Positions 35,275 through 46,870 of a stretch of DNA of 64,000 nucleotides are shown piece by piece. The position numbers and the translations under genes are program-made. The notes beneath the pieces were generated by a model that ran no database searches, was not told the origin of the DNA, and saw only the letters and a list, made by a program, of their open reading frames with translations. Source of the stretch: Girardinichthys multiradiatus (Eukaryota; Chordata; Actinopteri; Cyprinodontiformes; Goodeidae); assembly GCF_021462225.1 (NCBI RefSeq), contig NC_061811.1:21726663-21790662 (forward strand), given 5' to 3'. Numbering within the stretch: the first letter of the stretch is position 1; each line of letters opens with the position of its first letter.

Positions 35275-35630
35275 CTACCATTAGTGGGTTTTTCAGCAAG
35301 AAAATGATCGAAAAGATATTTTCAAATCTATAAAGAAATTTTTCACCAGACACTAAACCTACCATCTGTCAATGGCCACCTCGCTCCCTATACCCAAAAA
35401 GAAAACCAGTGTGATGAGCTGAGAAGAGAGTATAAGAGAGGATCCAGGATTATTGTGGATCTACAGAGATTGTTCAAAAAGGAATGGTCAAGGATCCCTC
35501 CCTCTAAATGTGGCGTCCTTGGTAGGTGTTATAGAAGAAGACTATGTTCATCCTATTGGCACAAGGGGGTTATATAAAGTATTAAGAGCAGGGGTACCAA
35601 TAATTGTGGTACTAATGTTTGCATATTGAT
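35275..35630 (+). pseudogene. Tc1-like transposase C-terminal relic
   Basis: The plus strand reads a decayed second catalytic block (Phe-Gln-Gln-Glu-Asn-Asp) at about 35293. After a gap, a C-terminal segment follows with Lys-Lys-Glu-Trp-Ser-Arg-Ile-Pro and a Tyr-Arg-Arg-Arg-Leu block near 35490-35550. It ends with 'ggggtaccaataattgtgg', typical of the 3' side of Tc1 elements. Frame breaks are present. Confidence 0.6.
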
Positions 35631-36985
35631 TTGCTTTTGTTCACCAACCACATGAATATACTCAATACTTGTAATCTTCTGTGTATTTTAGCATTGTATA
35701 AATGTGATAGAACGGACATTGGTGACCCAGAAAGAAAGTCTGTTAATGGATAAATGGTGATAGATAGAGCAGACAATCAAATGAATCACTCCACAAATGA
35801 GGTAACTGAGAATGGGCTGCCTCCCCACCAAACAAAGCAGTTCATCTGAGAATAACTTCTCTGGAACCTGATTAATGACAAAGGGAGGAGGGCCAACATC
35901 TCTGATTATTGTTTCTCATGCCCTCCACTCGAGTTATTCACTTTGGTCTCTTGGGTGGGAGTTACAGAACAAAGTATCGATGTCCATGATTACCTGCTTT
36001 CAAAATGATCTCCTCTCCATTGTACTGCAGCTGCACAGGCCCGACTATCAATCATCAATGCTGAATTGTAGAACACCTTTCCCTTTGTTAGAGCTAACCT
36101 GATGAAAATCACCACCCAAAGAGAGGTTCCAAGCTTCTTGTTTAGGGTAAGACCGGACACTTTATGTGCAGAATGGATATCGTTTGGTAGGCTTATAAAT
36201 CTTGTCAATCAAACGACGACAAGGAAAGGACACTTGTCACTCCAGGTCTGTTTACGCTGGGTGAATTATTGCTCCACTGGCTTGCTCACACATAGATAAA
36301 CCTACAAATATGCATGTACACATCCAGATACTTAAGCTGTCACTGACTTTGAGTGACATTCACACATCTATGCTTGCATGCTCAGTTCTTCATTCCGTAC
36401 TCGAAAGCTGGTCACACAGTTTGCAGTGAGCAGAAGGAAAAGGGAAGAAAAAAGATGAAAAATGAGCCAAATCGAGTCAGACCGCTGGCAACCCCCATCA
36501 AATGCATCAATGCGTCCAAGGTGTGCAAGGACAGGGTGCAGGTTTTATGGCTACTGCTGAACATAAATACAAGCTGAGAATGTGGAATGGAAATATCTGT
36601 GGGGCAGAAAAAGGAAAAAAGATGCACATTTTGCAGAAAATAAATATAAATGTCAGACTGGATTCTATCAGGTGTTTTATCTGAGTCTAAAACCCATACC
36701 AGATAATATTCCTTAAAGTAGGAACCCATTCCGCTCCGCACAACCCAGACATCACATACTGTACAAGCATGACTGGATTAACCTGCCCCAATTCCCACCT
36801 AATCCTCTCCATTCCATCCCACGCTCCCTGTGCACTGTGAAGTGTTGCCTATGGTCATAATACTGAATCAAATACGTATATTTATTTAGAATTATGCAAA
36901 ATCTATAACTGACTTAATGGTTTTTATAAACAAAAGTTATTTACAATTCTTCATGTTTTCTTTTATTGCAACTGGTTATTCTGTA
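35631..36985. other. intergenic or intronic, nothing recognised
   Basis: No recognised gene or element. The 35870-36300 part is less AT-rich than its flanks and could hold conserved non-coding sequence. Confidence 0.4.
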
Positions 36986-37745
36986 ATTAAACAGAAAATA
37001 ATCTTAATCCAAAGAAGTAAATTAGATTAACGTAAGAAGTGGAGTCGTGGTTTATTACTACCAGTGAAATTGACTTGTACCTTTTGAATGGTGGTTGTGT
37101 TTGAGACTTATGAGCAGTCAGTATCTTGGTACTTTTGGCATTGTGGGCAGGTACCAAATCCTGCTGGAAAATGAAATCAGCATCTCCATAAAGTTTGTCA
37201 GCAGAGGAAAACATGAATTGCTGGATGACTGCTCTGACTAGCAACTTTGATTATGTGCTTCTTCCATCTAATTCCGAACTCTGGGACCTTGATTTTTTTA
37301 AATGAACTGCAAAATGTACTTTGATCTGAAAAGAGGACTTTGGAATACTAAGCAACAGTACACTACAGTCATCCCAGTAAAGATGTTTCTAACATTGTCT
37401 TGGGTTCAGGAGTGGATTAAAACAAATAATGCAACAATTGTAGCCCCTGACATGACTATGTCCATGTGTGGCGGTTTTGAAAAACTCCAGCCGCAGTATA
37501 CACCCTATGAATCTCAACCAAACTCTTCACAATTCTCCTGCAGCTGCAGTTTTCCTTGTTGCTTGTGTACCTTTTGCTAGCACACTTTTTTGTACAATAA
37601 ACTTTCTTATTAAAATGCTTGGATACAGCACTCTGTGAACAGCTAGCTAAGTGGCTTTTTTAGACTTCCTTCCGCTGTAGTCATTGACTGTCTTCTGGAC
37701 AACTGTAAAGTCAGTAGTCTTCCCTAAAATTAGTTTGAGGCCCTC
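36985..37745 (-). mobile_element. Tc1-like transposon relic
   Basis: Antisense relic. On the minus strand, 37244-37085 reads Tyr-Gly-Asp-Ala-Asp-Phe-Ile-Phe-Gln-Gln-Asp followed by Pro-Ala-His-Asn-Ala-Lys-Ser-Thr-Lys. This is the segment with the second catalytic Asp of a Tc1-family transposase. The stretch 37270-37745 corresponds to more N-terminal parts, including the block around 'ctgtgaacagc' and the start region near 'gtcttccctaaaatt'. A second, more complete but equally decayed copy in the same orientation is at 48290-49480. Internal deletions and stops make it inactive. Confidence 0.72.
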
Positions 37746-39195
37746 TTGTCAAATCATATTGTTTTGAGTTAAACAAAAAACTAAACTTAATATAATTAAA
37801 TGGGTATTTGCTGCTCACGTATCTTCAAAGTATTGTATCACTGGCAGTTTTTGAGATATGTGAAGAAAAAGCAGAGATCAATCCCCAGGTCTATGAGAAG
37901 TAAGATATTGAATGCTCATAAATACCTGATACAAGACCACATCAAGCAAGCTGGACCATCCCTTTAAAACACAAGAGTCTCAAAGTGAAATGTGAAAATT
38001 CTAATGTGTGTGAAAGTCAACAGTATTTTTAAGAACTTGTTTGTAAGCTGTGCTGTTTACAGTAAAGCCAAACAAACAGCAGAGCTGCTGTTCATCTGGC
38101 TATGTTTAGGACCACTGCGTTCACACACACACCCAGGCATGTAGCTACTCACTGTTTGGTATCAATTTTCAAATATTGATCTGTGAAGGATACCCTTGGG
38201 CAAGGTGATTTTCACACTTTTGTTCCGCCACCTCCCTGACTCTCCAGATCTCAACCCAGACTCGCTTCCACTTCACTCGAGGGATGAGGAGGAATCCCTC
38301 AAGATTTATCTCTGACTGCCTGTCAGTATTGATATTGTCAGTTTTGCAGTGATGTATTAGCTCACTCTTCATGAATATACACCTGAGACGAATGCACATA
38401 TACCTAATCTCTCTGTCAGCCATACATCCATGCACACCATGTACATACAGGTATATCTGTATCACTGTATATACATATGTAAGGATTATGATAATTGATT
38501 AATTCAAATGAAAAATTATAATTAAAAATTATTCATTCAGAAAAATAATTTCTTAACCAACAATCATTACTTACGAATAGAAATCAGAGATGTCCTCTGG
38601 TGTTGTGATTATGAGCTCAAAGCCCTTAATAATTACAATTAGTAAATTATCATTAATAAATTATATTTTTTTACCAAAACCACGCTAAATGTCACTGTTT
38701 AATCAACCCCGTCACCAAAGGTGGGGGAACTTTGACCTTATTTTGACAGATAAATCACTCTTGCTCAAAATAAACACAAACACTTACTCTTTATTTACAT
38801 GAACATTTATTAAATCAACAGCCCTGATACACTTTGCTATTCTGATTCAATAATCTTCACCTAATCAAGTATGAAAAACGTCTACACAAAATGGGGTAAA
38901 ATAACAATCAAACAAAACAACATTGAGTGTCTATGAAAGTCAAACCAGCAGTTTATGGGCAAAATTGGTAATGAAACAAAGCTTTAGGTTTACTTGGAAT
39001 GTGAGACATGTAATCAAGTAGACAGCAATACGTTCACATAGGCAGCCCCTTTTGGAGCGGCCTTCACCAATCCGCTGTCATAAAACCCCCAAAGTGAGAG
39101 CTCAGTGAACACAAAGGGTTGTGAAACTTTTAGGCAGTAACCAGTGGAAAAACACTAAGCATGAAGACAATAGAACAGTCAGTGTTCCACCATTA
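37746..39195. other. intergenic or intronic, nothing firm
   Basis: AT-rich. From about 38470 the sequence is extremely A/T-rich (ATTAATTA, AATTATAA iterations). It could be the downstream part of whatever unit starts at the promoter-like cluster near 39780, but no feature is assignable. Confidence 0.35.
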
Positions 39196-39700
39196 GACTA
39201 CATTAAGTGGCAATTCTAAATCACCCTAAAATACTTATCTATCCTGCCCAAGCTATTTCAATTGTACTAACAGAAATAAAAGAAGAACAGAATTATTTGG
39301 TGTCTTCTTCTCTGGAGCAGGGGAGAGGGTGGGAGATTTGTTACGCGTCCGTGACAAACTCCAGGACGGTCGGCTTCTCCTCTTTTGGCAAAAGGGGAAA
39401 AATATGACAGACTGTCAGCAGTTAGCTGGAACAAAAACAAAGAAGAAAATTTCATCTCCTTGGAAAACCTCCATGGGTTTCCTTGAGTTGCGTGTCATGT
39501 CCACGCCTTCGATCGGAAAGATAAATTTACTGGTCTTCTTATCCCAGTAAGCTTTTAGCTCGTTGAGCTTCTCATGAGTTTGGCCAGTGAGGAGAATGAA
39601 TGAAAACCAATGTGTGAGTCTCTTCTCCAGATGATGAGGGCCTCCGTTGCGTGGTTACCGCGTCTCAGTGGGAGAAAAGCAATGGTGGAGCATCTTACAT
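39196..39700 (-). other. possible transcribed leader downstream of promoter-like cluster
   Basis: On the minus strand this stretch lies just beyond the TATA-like box at 39701-39715. It is GC-richer than its surroundings, contains short open frames only, and could be a 5' exon, a non-coding RNA or a retroelement leader. No splice donor can be preferred and no domain is visible. Confidence 0.25.
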
Positions 39701-39783
39701 GTTCTTATATAGCCCACTGTGATATCAGAGCTGCATTGCCCACTTCCTGGTTGCTGCAATTCATGCTGGGAGGTGTAGTAGCA
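39701..39783 (-). promoter_or_regulatory. promoter-like cluster: ZNF143-type site, ETS site, TATA box
   Basis: Reading the minus strand from 39783, ACTACACCTCCCAGCATG closely fits the ZNF143 (SBS) binding consensus. It is followed by CCAGGAAGTG (ETS core, 39741-39750) and then by GCTATATAAG (39703-39712). SBS and ETS sites commonly lie in the first 100 bp upstream of vertebrate start sites, here in the usual order and spacing. Whether it serves a host transcript or an LTR-type element cannot be decided. Confidence 0.5.
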
Positions 39784-41920
39784 GACATCAAATGGTCCAA
39801 CAACATACATTAAAAGTTTTTTTTGCTTGAGCAAATAAACACTTTCATGGCCATTGGGACCATATTGATCAAAGTATCCACTTGACACCTTTGCTTTTAT
39901 TCAGCAAATTTAATCAAAAGATCCTCTGGGGTGACTATCAAGCACTTTGTCTAATCAGAAGATCATTTGTCTCTTTTCCATATCAACAACAGGACATGAG
40001 GGACTAGAAACACAAAATTGGTTAAAAGCATACACTCCATTTTGCAATATGTTCCAATTCGATATTGCATATTTGTAAAAATGTACTTAAAATGTGAGTT
40101 TAGATCAGTGAAAATGAACATGTTATTTTGGCTGCAAAAGCATAGGTACTAGTGCTAATTGCACATCAGAGCTTTTCAGTCTTTGCCCCATGGCACACGT
40201 TTGAGATCCAGGACACTTATTGCATTAAAGGCACAGATTAAGAAAAATATATATTTAATTAGCTTAGGGAACCTATCAAAGGTTAGACTATGTGTCTCCT
40301 GGTTTGTTGTGACTTTTTTTTATTATGATTGAGGCAATGTAACATGAAGGTTCATAAATCAATCAGTCTCAACCATTCCAAAATCCATTTCTCATAAGCT
40401 GTCAAAAATCAGTCTAAAGGATGGATTCTTTTCCTCTTCTTTAAGCAATCTCTATCATATATTTCAAGACGATTCAGGATCTCAATGTTTAGATTCATTC
40501 AGGAACTTGGATCATTGTGAGATATATCTTGATTTACAGCCAAAGGAAGTTGGATTCTAAGATAAAAAAAATATATACTTCCTTTAGAGAAAGACCAAAA
40601 GTGTCAACAGTCTGTTGCTGTAGCCAAAATACTGTATCATTACATTACATTGCATTACATTCAAAAGTTTTAAACATTTAATCATTGTATTGGATTAACA
40701 GTCAGCAATGAAATGTGTTCGCAGTTATGGATTATTTTGTAATCCTTGTGAATTTCTAAATTAGCAAAATATGATCTTTCATATAAGAGAAACATATACG
40801 TATGTACATATTTATTTGACATCTATTCACAGGAATACAGACAATTTTGTTTTAGCACAGTACTTGACAAGGTAATTTGCTCCTTAAATCATAGTACATG
40901 CTTCCACAGTGTGATGGTCAATATAAAATAGCTCAGAATGCTAAATGCTCACATCAAGCTTTATAAGTCTTATTTGTATGCAGATTAGAGAGTTTAAATG
41001 TCCTCTGCAATTGTAACTCAGTATTGTAGAGCTCGGCAATGGTTACTAAATTCAAACTCAGGTTCATGGGGTTCCATCAGCTGTTGAAGATGGTTGTTCA
41101 TGCAGTGTCATTGCATTACTCAGTTGTCCAGGTTTCTGTTGCGCCCTTGCCGTAAAATTCCCAGATTCCTTAAAATAGCACTGTAGAAATATATAAAATC
41201 GACTCACTTTCTTGAAGAACAGCCTGCGTTGGTGCTTCATCAGTTTAAATATCACCAATGTCAAGAAGTTTGAAATAAAATCCCACTTTTTTGCCAAATT
41301 ATTTTAATCCCTGAACTGTTGCTGTCTCAGCCAATTTTGGAAGGTGCTGCAGGCCCAAAAAAGAAGAAATGAATTTTAAGTATCAAGGGACATGAAAATA
41401 ATGCAACAAAACATGAATATGTTAAGGACATACTGTTTGCAGTGAAACAAGATTCTAAACAATACTTAATTTTTTAATCAGTTCTTTCTGATTTAGGGTT
41501 ATAATTGCACTGACTTTTGAAATTGAAGAACCCTAATTGATTTCACTCTTAGTAATGTAAATACAAAACAGAAATATAATTATCAAATCCTATAATAACA
41601 AGCAAAGAAGGTTGTTTTTCTGCCCTCTTTCCTGCCAGTATAGATTAACAGTGAATCGATTAATAGGGAAGGAAAAAGCTTGTTTGCTCCCATTTGAAAG
41701 ATTAGATTACAGATACATGTACATACAATAACAAATTGCAGCATATTGTTTTAAAGCTATTAGCATAAATAGCTAGCATCTTTGAATTAATTTTACCAGG
41801 TTAGAACCTGGTTTGATGACCTGATGTTTACGTTAATAGATAATAGACGTGTATTGCTAATGATTAGCACTGGTGCAATAATAATTAAACCTGGAAAGAC
41901 TCACATAACGGGGAAACAAC
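39784..41920. other. intergenic or intronic, nothing recognised
   Basis: AT-rich sequence without gene signals. A short TTACAT/TGCATTACATT iteration occurs near 40640-40665. Confidence 0.45.
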
Positions 41921-42104
41921 AATCAGAATCAGAATCAGCTTTATTACCAAGTTTGTACATACAAACAAACAGACAAGGAATTTGACTCTGGTACACTTTG
42001 CTCTTTGGTTTTGTTTTTGCATTACAGAATATACATATATACAATATACACATATAGAAATAAAAAGGTGCATTTGCAACATCTGTATGCTGTTGTTTTG
42101 TACT

Positions 42105-42419
42105 CTATTGAATGTTCAACAGCTGGGAGGCAACAAGCAAACCTACACCAGCCCGCCGCCTCTCCCCATGGGCCACTCCAGAGTAGAAGAGAGTCCAGCC
42201 CCTCTCAAGGAGATGGGTTCCAGAGCCCACATTGTGCGTGGAGGCGAGCCCGACTATTTCTAGTCGATATCTCTCGACCTCCCGCACAAGCTCAGGCTCC
42301 TTCCCCCCCAGCGAGGTGACATTCCACATCCCTAGAGCCAGCCTAAGGATCCGGGGATTGGGCCGCTGAGGTCTCCTACCTTCATCCGCCACCCAATCCT
42401 CTTTGCACCGGTCCCTCAC
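42105..42419 (-). pseudogene. LINE AP-endonuclease N-terminal fragment
   Basis: This 104-codon frame contains Gly-Met-Trp-Asn-Val-Thr-Ser-Leu, the endonuclease start with the conserved Asn. Then come a Glu-Val-Glu-Arg-Tyr-Arg-Leu-Glu-Ile-Val-Gly-Leu strand, a Leu-Leu-Glu-Arg-Gly-Trp-Thr-Leu block and Arg-Arg-Ala-Gly-Val-Gly. The last residues (Leu-Leu-Asn-Ile-Gln-stop) come from the C-terminus of the other LINE, identical to the end of the frame at 22809. Only about one third of the endonuclease is present, so it is inactive. The clade of the 5' part is not assigned. Confidence 0.78.
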
Positions 42420-42777
42420 GGTTCCCCCTGCAGGTGCTGGGGCCCGCTGGCCCGCTGGGGGATGGCCTCGCGTCTCTCATTTGGGCTTGGCCCGGCCGGG
42501 TCCCGCAAGGAGCAACCCAGCCACCAGGCACTCTCCGGCAAGTCCCGACCCCAGGCCTGGCTCCAGGATGGGACCCCGGCTCCGCTGTACCGGGTGCCTC
42601 AATATTTTTGTCCTCGTGAGGGATTCTTGAACCGCTCTTTGTCTGACCCATTACCTAGAGCCTGTTTGCCATGGGAGACCCTACCAGGGGCATTTAGGCC
42701 CCAGACAACATAGCCTCTAAGATCATTTGAGCACTCAAACCCCTCCACCACGTTAAGGTGGCGGTTCAAGGAGGAGA
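42420..42777 (-). repeat. GC-rich LINE 5' leader with hairpin
   Basis: This is the 5' region of the upstream half of the chimera, far GC-richer than its surroundings. In coding orientation, close to the 5' end, it has CCACC (42757-42761) and GGTGG (42745-42749) arms able to form a 5-bp stem around 'TTAACGT'. Paired GC segments follow. Several LINE families carry self-cleaving ribozymes at exactly this position. That is an analogy only, as the fold was not computed. Confidence 0.55.
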
Positions 42778-45215
42778 ATAATTTAGAAAATTTAGAAAAA
42801 GGGGTTTCTATCAAACTATTGAGTGGAGATGCTTTGCAGATTAATAAATATGCAAAGGGCTAAAAACATTTCTTCAGTTTCTTTGGCCTATCACTTGCGA
42901 CAAAATATAGGCTCTTGTGTGCCTCAATCTTGCTCTGAGTATTTTTACAATTCTTACTCTTTTTAGTTATAAATTTAAATATTTTCATCTAGCTCAAGAT
43001 AACATTCTCAGACACCAAAGAATTTGCTGCCTCACTTTAAAACTATCTGTTTATCTCCAATAGATTGTCTACAGTAGATTCTTTATCACAGTAAAACTAA
43101 CATGAGATAAGCTGTCAATAAAAACAACAGCGAAGCAGAGTTTGTGGATAATTAATGTAGCCACAAAACTACCAAAATCTTGACGAAATCCTACAGCTCT
43201 CAATGTGCTTATTTTCAGCAGCAAGCGGAGGCAGTGAGACTGTGCACCAAATGACAGCTCAAGAATGCATTACTCATCCAAGCTGTGCTTTTAAATGGAA
43301 ACATGCCTTAGCCAATTGTATTGATTTATGAGTAATGGCTCAGTTTTTACCCAGACACTTATTCTATAAATATTCATGTTTGGAGTTATTTATTTTCTTA
43401 TTCTTCAAAATACTCTGGGACAGAGGAATCTTAACACAGCATGATTGAATCTTTATGCTAAATGCTCATTTCTGCATGGATTCGATTATTATAATGCAAA
43501 ATGTTTCACAGTAGTGAATTCCCTGGTCAGTGCATTTAAACCTTGCATACTGGGTTGTATGGTTTTCCTCTGCAAAACCTACTCTGCACAAATGTTTTTC
43601 ACCTGGAAACTAAAATCAACACAGAAAGCATGTTAAGTGGTTTTAAAACATAGTGGCACGTCCACTTATACAACTCTGCTGAAGAAATGTCAAGGGACAA
43701 ACTGTTAACAAGCTGCGGAGATGATTTACTAGCTGCAGCTGCCCTGCGGTAGAGGAGTGGAATGGGACAGAATAAACAGCAGCTGCTGGTGTGAAGAGGT
43801 AGCTAGATGGACTGACTACCTCAAAAAAAGAAGGAAATGTGTGTGTCTGTGTGTAACTGTGGAGACTAGAGAGGGTTCAAACAAGCAGATTGTGGCAAAA
43901 ACAGGAGAGAGGGCAAATGGGAGGTCAGGAGTCGGGCTGGATTTATGGAGTACTGTTTCAGTTTTTAAAAGCTTTCCTGCGTCACATTAACTCCAGTGAT
44001 TACAGGGGCAGTGAGGAGGAGCAGTTCTAAATCATGGCGACTTTCATACAGCTGCAGCTCTTTCTGGTTGGATTGTGGAGAAAATATGTGGCACAGATGT
44101 TGCCAAAATTGGAGGGGGCCGAGCGCAGCGTACATGTGTGTCATTGTGTGGTGGTAATTGATTTGCTGTGCAGGGAGGCTGTCACAATCAGGCCTTTCAG
44201 CTCAGAGGTGTTTTGATTGTCTCCTTTTCAACAAACGTTTCTCTCCTGATCCGTGACTCGTGAAGGAGACATCATCGAAGTCAGAGCTGTCTAAAGAATG
44301 AATGCCTTTGTTGGCGTGTTTGAAAACTTTTCTTCTATTCTGTAATTTAGTTTTCACTGAGATGTGCTCAAAATTTGTGAGAGTGGAAGAGGTGATCCCT
44401 TTCAAATACTTGCAAAGCAAGAGAAAGAGATGTGAGTCTGGTTCAGGCAAGGAACTGAAAACCTCAGCATATTTTCCAACCTCATCCGCTCTTTAAGTGA
44501 GCAGAACCTGATTAAAAGTTCAAACAATAACACTCTGCACAAAGCAGAGAATGAAAAGAACAGCCAGTTTTCAAACCTTCACAAAACAATATCTGAATAG
44601 GAATAGACCTGTATAATAACCTTGTACAAAAAGCCCACAAATTTCAGTCTTGAAGCATTACAAAGAGTGATATTAGCATGGCTGGTGTACTGAGCTTAAA
44701 CAGCAGTATCTGTGTACATTCCCGAGAGAATGTAGATCTTTAGCTCTGAGATTTTCAACCAGCATTTCAAAATCTGAAAAGGATAAAACAGAGCACCTTT
44801 ACAGCACTCCTTTCAGTCTTCGTGTTATCTGCTCTCAGTCTCCCTCTGAGCCTGAATGGACTGCAATAGAAAATACAGTTTTCTTTTAAATAGCTTCTTA
44901 CGCCTCTTGTTGCTTCATCTTACTTAATTTTTAGGTGCCTTGTTATAACTAAAAATACCAAACTTTGTGCATTTTTCTCTCAATAACACTATCAACAACA
45001 TGGACTGCTGTTGTCAGCCCATCGCAATGCCACTTATGTGTGGTGCATTCGCTAATCTAAAGTTTTTTAATGGATTTTTAAGTGGTTAAGCTGGTCACTG
45101 ATCAGGGCTAATCAATCTAAAACCAAACTTATTCCACTCTATAGCTGATGTTTTGGTGCACATTTAATTGTAATTGTTGTATTTTCATGTATTGAACTGC
45201 TACAGCTGAATTCAA
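42778..45215. other. intergenic or intronic, nothing recognised
   Basis: AT-rich, unique-looking. The 43680-44300 part is less AT-rich and may hold regulatory sequence. No credible exon was found. Confidence 0.4.
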
Positions 45216-45490
45216 AATTATTGTCAACCCTCATTAAGATGCAAAAATCTTAAAGAAATGCTTGTCATAGAGACTTGATGAGCCCCTCTATCCACTATTT
45301 ACTGTGTTCTAACAGTAAAATATCAAGATTTTTATTATTATTTTACAAATTGGGCCTTTATGTCACATCATATTTATACTTCAGGGAAATGAGCAGCCAT
45401 GGATTACTTATTAAAAGTTCATAAACCCTAATTTTACTTAAATAGAAATCTGTTACATTTATTTTATGTGAAGGGCTGCCAGTAATTGTG
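45216..45490. mobile_element. possible MITE derived from a Tc1-type element
   Basis: Imperfect inverted ends: ATTATTGTCAACCCT at 45217-45231 against the reverse complement of AGGGCTGCCAGTAATTGT near 45472-45489. The interior is AT-rich and non-coding. Size and ends fit a small non-autonomous inverted-repeat element, but the match is short. Confidence 0.35.
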
Positions 45491-46479
45491 GCAATTGAGA
45501 TTCAAATTAAAGCATGGACTTTTCAAAGATTTTCAGTATGTAATTATGCTTCTACAAGAATAAATTAGGTAGTTAATAAGCAAGACTGGAATAGGAGGGC
45601 TTTTTTTCTGAGGGTCACAATAACTATCATACTTACTTACCTTTGTTATAACGTAGTGTTGTCTTAAGTGTAATATCTGCTGCAATTTCTAGTGCTAGAA
45701 AACTCACAAACCTTTCTCTCATGCTGGCAGCATACACAACTGACTGACAGCTCAGCCAGTAGCATGTGGAGAAAAATCTGATATTGACAAATATCTGCAA
45801 ATACTATAATAACTAGTGTTGTTTTGTTTATAGCTTTTATTTTTAAGCTTGTGAAATGTTTCCATATGCGCCCTGATAACACACAACCTTCTACTTCCCC
45901 CGATGCATTCTGTGCATTACAGCAATAATAGCTTCTCCTGTAATTAAGAAACCCAACTCAGGTTGGGAATATGTTGTTGCCACGACAGGCCTTATTTGTC
46001 AGTTAGTGCTGTTGATGATGTCTAATGGAGTGGTTGCATTACAATTGTGTTTTGCTTGACCCAGTGAAAAAACAGTTGGTTGAGTGATTTCTCGGAATAG
46101 TAGCTGGTAAAACTGAAATGTCACTGTGCAAAGCGGTGTTGCCGACTTGGTGGAAAACTTAGAGACCGTAAAGGTTGGAATGTGTGTTCCCTGATGCTTA
46201 TAAGAGTGCTAATGAAGTACTGCACTGAGCTGATATCATGATGGATTTGCCAAGAGGATGAAGAAAAAGCCATAGGCTTGGAGATCTTTCTACTGCGTCA
46301 GGTGTGTTGATCCTGGGGAACATTTAAAACAGGCAAGATATTGGCTCTTGAGGACTGAAACCATTAAAGAAACCAGATATTCTCCTGCTTAATCTATTCT
46401 AAAATAAGTTAGGGATTATTTTGATTTGAAACTTCAATTATGTCAAAGGTTATGGAGGTATTCCATCTTCGGTGAATTT
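45491..46479. other. intergenic or intronic, nothing recognised
   Basis: AT-rich sequence without recognised signals. Confidence 0.4.
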
Positions 46480-46870
46480 ACCAGTAGCACTAGCATTAAG
46501 CAATCCCACAGCATGACCAGCAGTGTTTTTTTGTGGGAAGGCCTCACCATGACTCCTTCAAATACACTTGGTAGCAATTTGGCCAAATCTCATCTGACCA
46601 TAAAACCTTTCTACAGATGGCATCTGGTTTGTCTGTGTGTTCAGTTGCAGATTTTAGTCATGCTTGAAGATATTAATTTTGGAGCAGAGGCTTCTTTTGG
46701 TTGGCATGTTCTCTGTTTCTGTTAAAGGTAAACATGTTTTACTATGGACAGCTCCACTGGTGTTCCAGCAGGTTGTTCCTAAACATCCCAGCTTTAATCT
46801 GACAGGGAAAGTTTGGGTCAGATGATTTGCCCCGATTGGACGCATTGGGTGTTTTAACAAGATAGGCTAA
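46480..46870 (-). pseudogene. Tc1-like transposase relic
   Basis: The minus strand carries a Val-Leu-Trp-Ser-Asp-Glu block (first catalytic Asp) near 46570-46590. This is preceded, at 46640-46860, by the region between the DNA-binding and catalytic domains, in several broken frames. It appears related to the relics at 17.8 and 26.4 kb, all three on the minus strand. Confidence 0.68.

Larger units (their letters stand above)
41921..42777 (-). mobile_element. chimeric LINE: 5' end of one family joined to 3' UTR of another
   Basis: Read on the minus strand from 42777, this begins with a GC-rich leader, then the first third of an AP-endonuclease ORF (to about 42122). It abruptly continues with the 3' end of a different LINE (42121-41921). 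That last part matches 22790-22998, including the stop region, the 'atacagatgttgcaaatgcac' context and the AATAAAGCTGATTCTGATT terminus. There it ends with two extra TTCTGA units. The junction falls at 'ctgttgaacattcaata'. Confidence 0.8.
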
